Assembly (NCBI GenBank): GCA_002422225.1
Contig: DITX01000018.1
Span: 40,694 to 64,304, forward strand
Direction: 5' to 3'
DNA length: 23,611 nucleotides
From: Gammaproteobacteria bacterium UBA6173
Lineage (GTDB): Bacteria; Pseudomonadota; Gammaproteobacteria; Pseudomonadales; Pseudohongiellaceae
The translations under genes and the position numbers were made by a program. Of this stretch, positions 23,459-23,611 are shown piece after piece. The notes beneath the pieces were generated by a model, which saw only the letters and a list, made by a program, of their open reading frames with translations, had not been told where the DNA came from and ran no database searches. How positions within the stretch are numbered: the first letter of the stretch is position 1; every line of letters starts with the position of its first letter.

Positions 23459-23611
23459 CTATCCAACTATCTGAATTAAGACTCCCGCAGCTACTGCCGA
23501 TCCAATCACACCAGCCACATTTGGTCCCATGGCATGCATTAGCAAAAAGTTATGGGGATTCGCTTCAATACCCAGCTTATTCGCCACACGAGCTGCCATT
23601 GGAACCGCAGA
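23459..23611 (-). CDS. oadB: Sodium-pumping decarboxylase beta subunit, C-terminal end (right-truncated)
   Basis: The last 153 bases, read on the minus strand, encode 50 residues and a TAG stop at 23461-23459. They include SAVPMAARVANKLG and LLMHAMGPNVAGVIGSAVAAG, the highly conserved C-terminus of the OadB/GcdB/MmdB family, which couples decarboxylation to sodium export across the inner membrane. Oxaloacetate decarboxylase is the most common representative in gammaproteobacteria, but the substrate cannot be decided from this end. The start lies outside the window. It is too short for a standard ORF filter and was found by translating the terminal sequence. It converges on cysE with 61 bases between stops. 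Confidence 0.85.
   Translation of the reverse strand, partial: SAVPMAARVANKLGIEANPHNFLLMHAMGPNVAGVIGSAVAAGVLIQIVG

Overview
The window is a compact, chromosome-like stretch of a Gram-negative bacterium, most likely a marine or aquatic gammaproteobacterium of the Cellvibrionales/Halieaceae type. The family-level placement is inference. The evidence is a proteobacterial phoB-phoR-phoU-ppk-ppx phosphate block, UbiC, an OmpA/OprF-like porin with thrombospondin-3 repeats, OadB, and several acyl-CoA and CoA-transfer enzymes. Base composition is moderate. I see no insertion sequence, prophage, CRISPR array, rRNA or tRNA.

Left part (1-7500): the end of a beta-propeller-like protein converges on a row of minus-strand metabolic genes. 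In transcription order (right to left) these are an ArgD-like class III aminotransferase, a CurA-type NADP-dependent oxidoreductase, an RhlG-like SDR, a second SDR, an ACAD10/11-like acyl-CoA dehydrogenase and a COG2907 flavoprotein. The row looks like a catabolic or lipid-modifying set of unknown substrate. The 482-base gap upstream of the aminotransferase carries the most unusual signal in the window. A promoter is followed by a 40-codon Ala/Arg-rich leader ORF, a GC-rich possible antiterminator arm and a textbook intrinsic terminator, all before the aminotransferase ribosome binding site. This is the layout of a ribosome-mediated transcription attenuator.

Middle (7700-12200): a secreted protein with a TonB-C-like C-terminus (plus strand) faces a minus-strand pair, ubiC and a CaiB/BaiF CoA-transferase that overlap by 11 bases. 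Next comes an OmpA-family protein with its own promoter and terminator.

Phosphate block (12370-18600): phoB (with Pho box) and phoR read right. phoU converges on phoR and has its own nearly ideal Pho box. ppk1 diverges from phoU, and a short ppx converges on ppk1 with a 38-base antisense overlap. Together these sense phosphate, signal through PhoR/PhoB/PhoU and make and degrade polyphosphate. The pst transporter genes are not in the window. phoR contains a run of ten C residues.

Right part (18750-23611): a GT39/GT83-like membrane glycosyltransferase converges on a methyl-accepting chemotaxis protein that has a sigma-28 (FliA)-type promoter. Divergent to it is a serine acetyltransferase (cysE). 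The window ends in the C-terminus of a minus-strand sodium-pumping decarboxylase beta subunit (oadB), which is not covered by a complete ORF.
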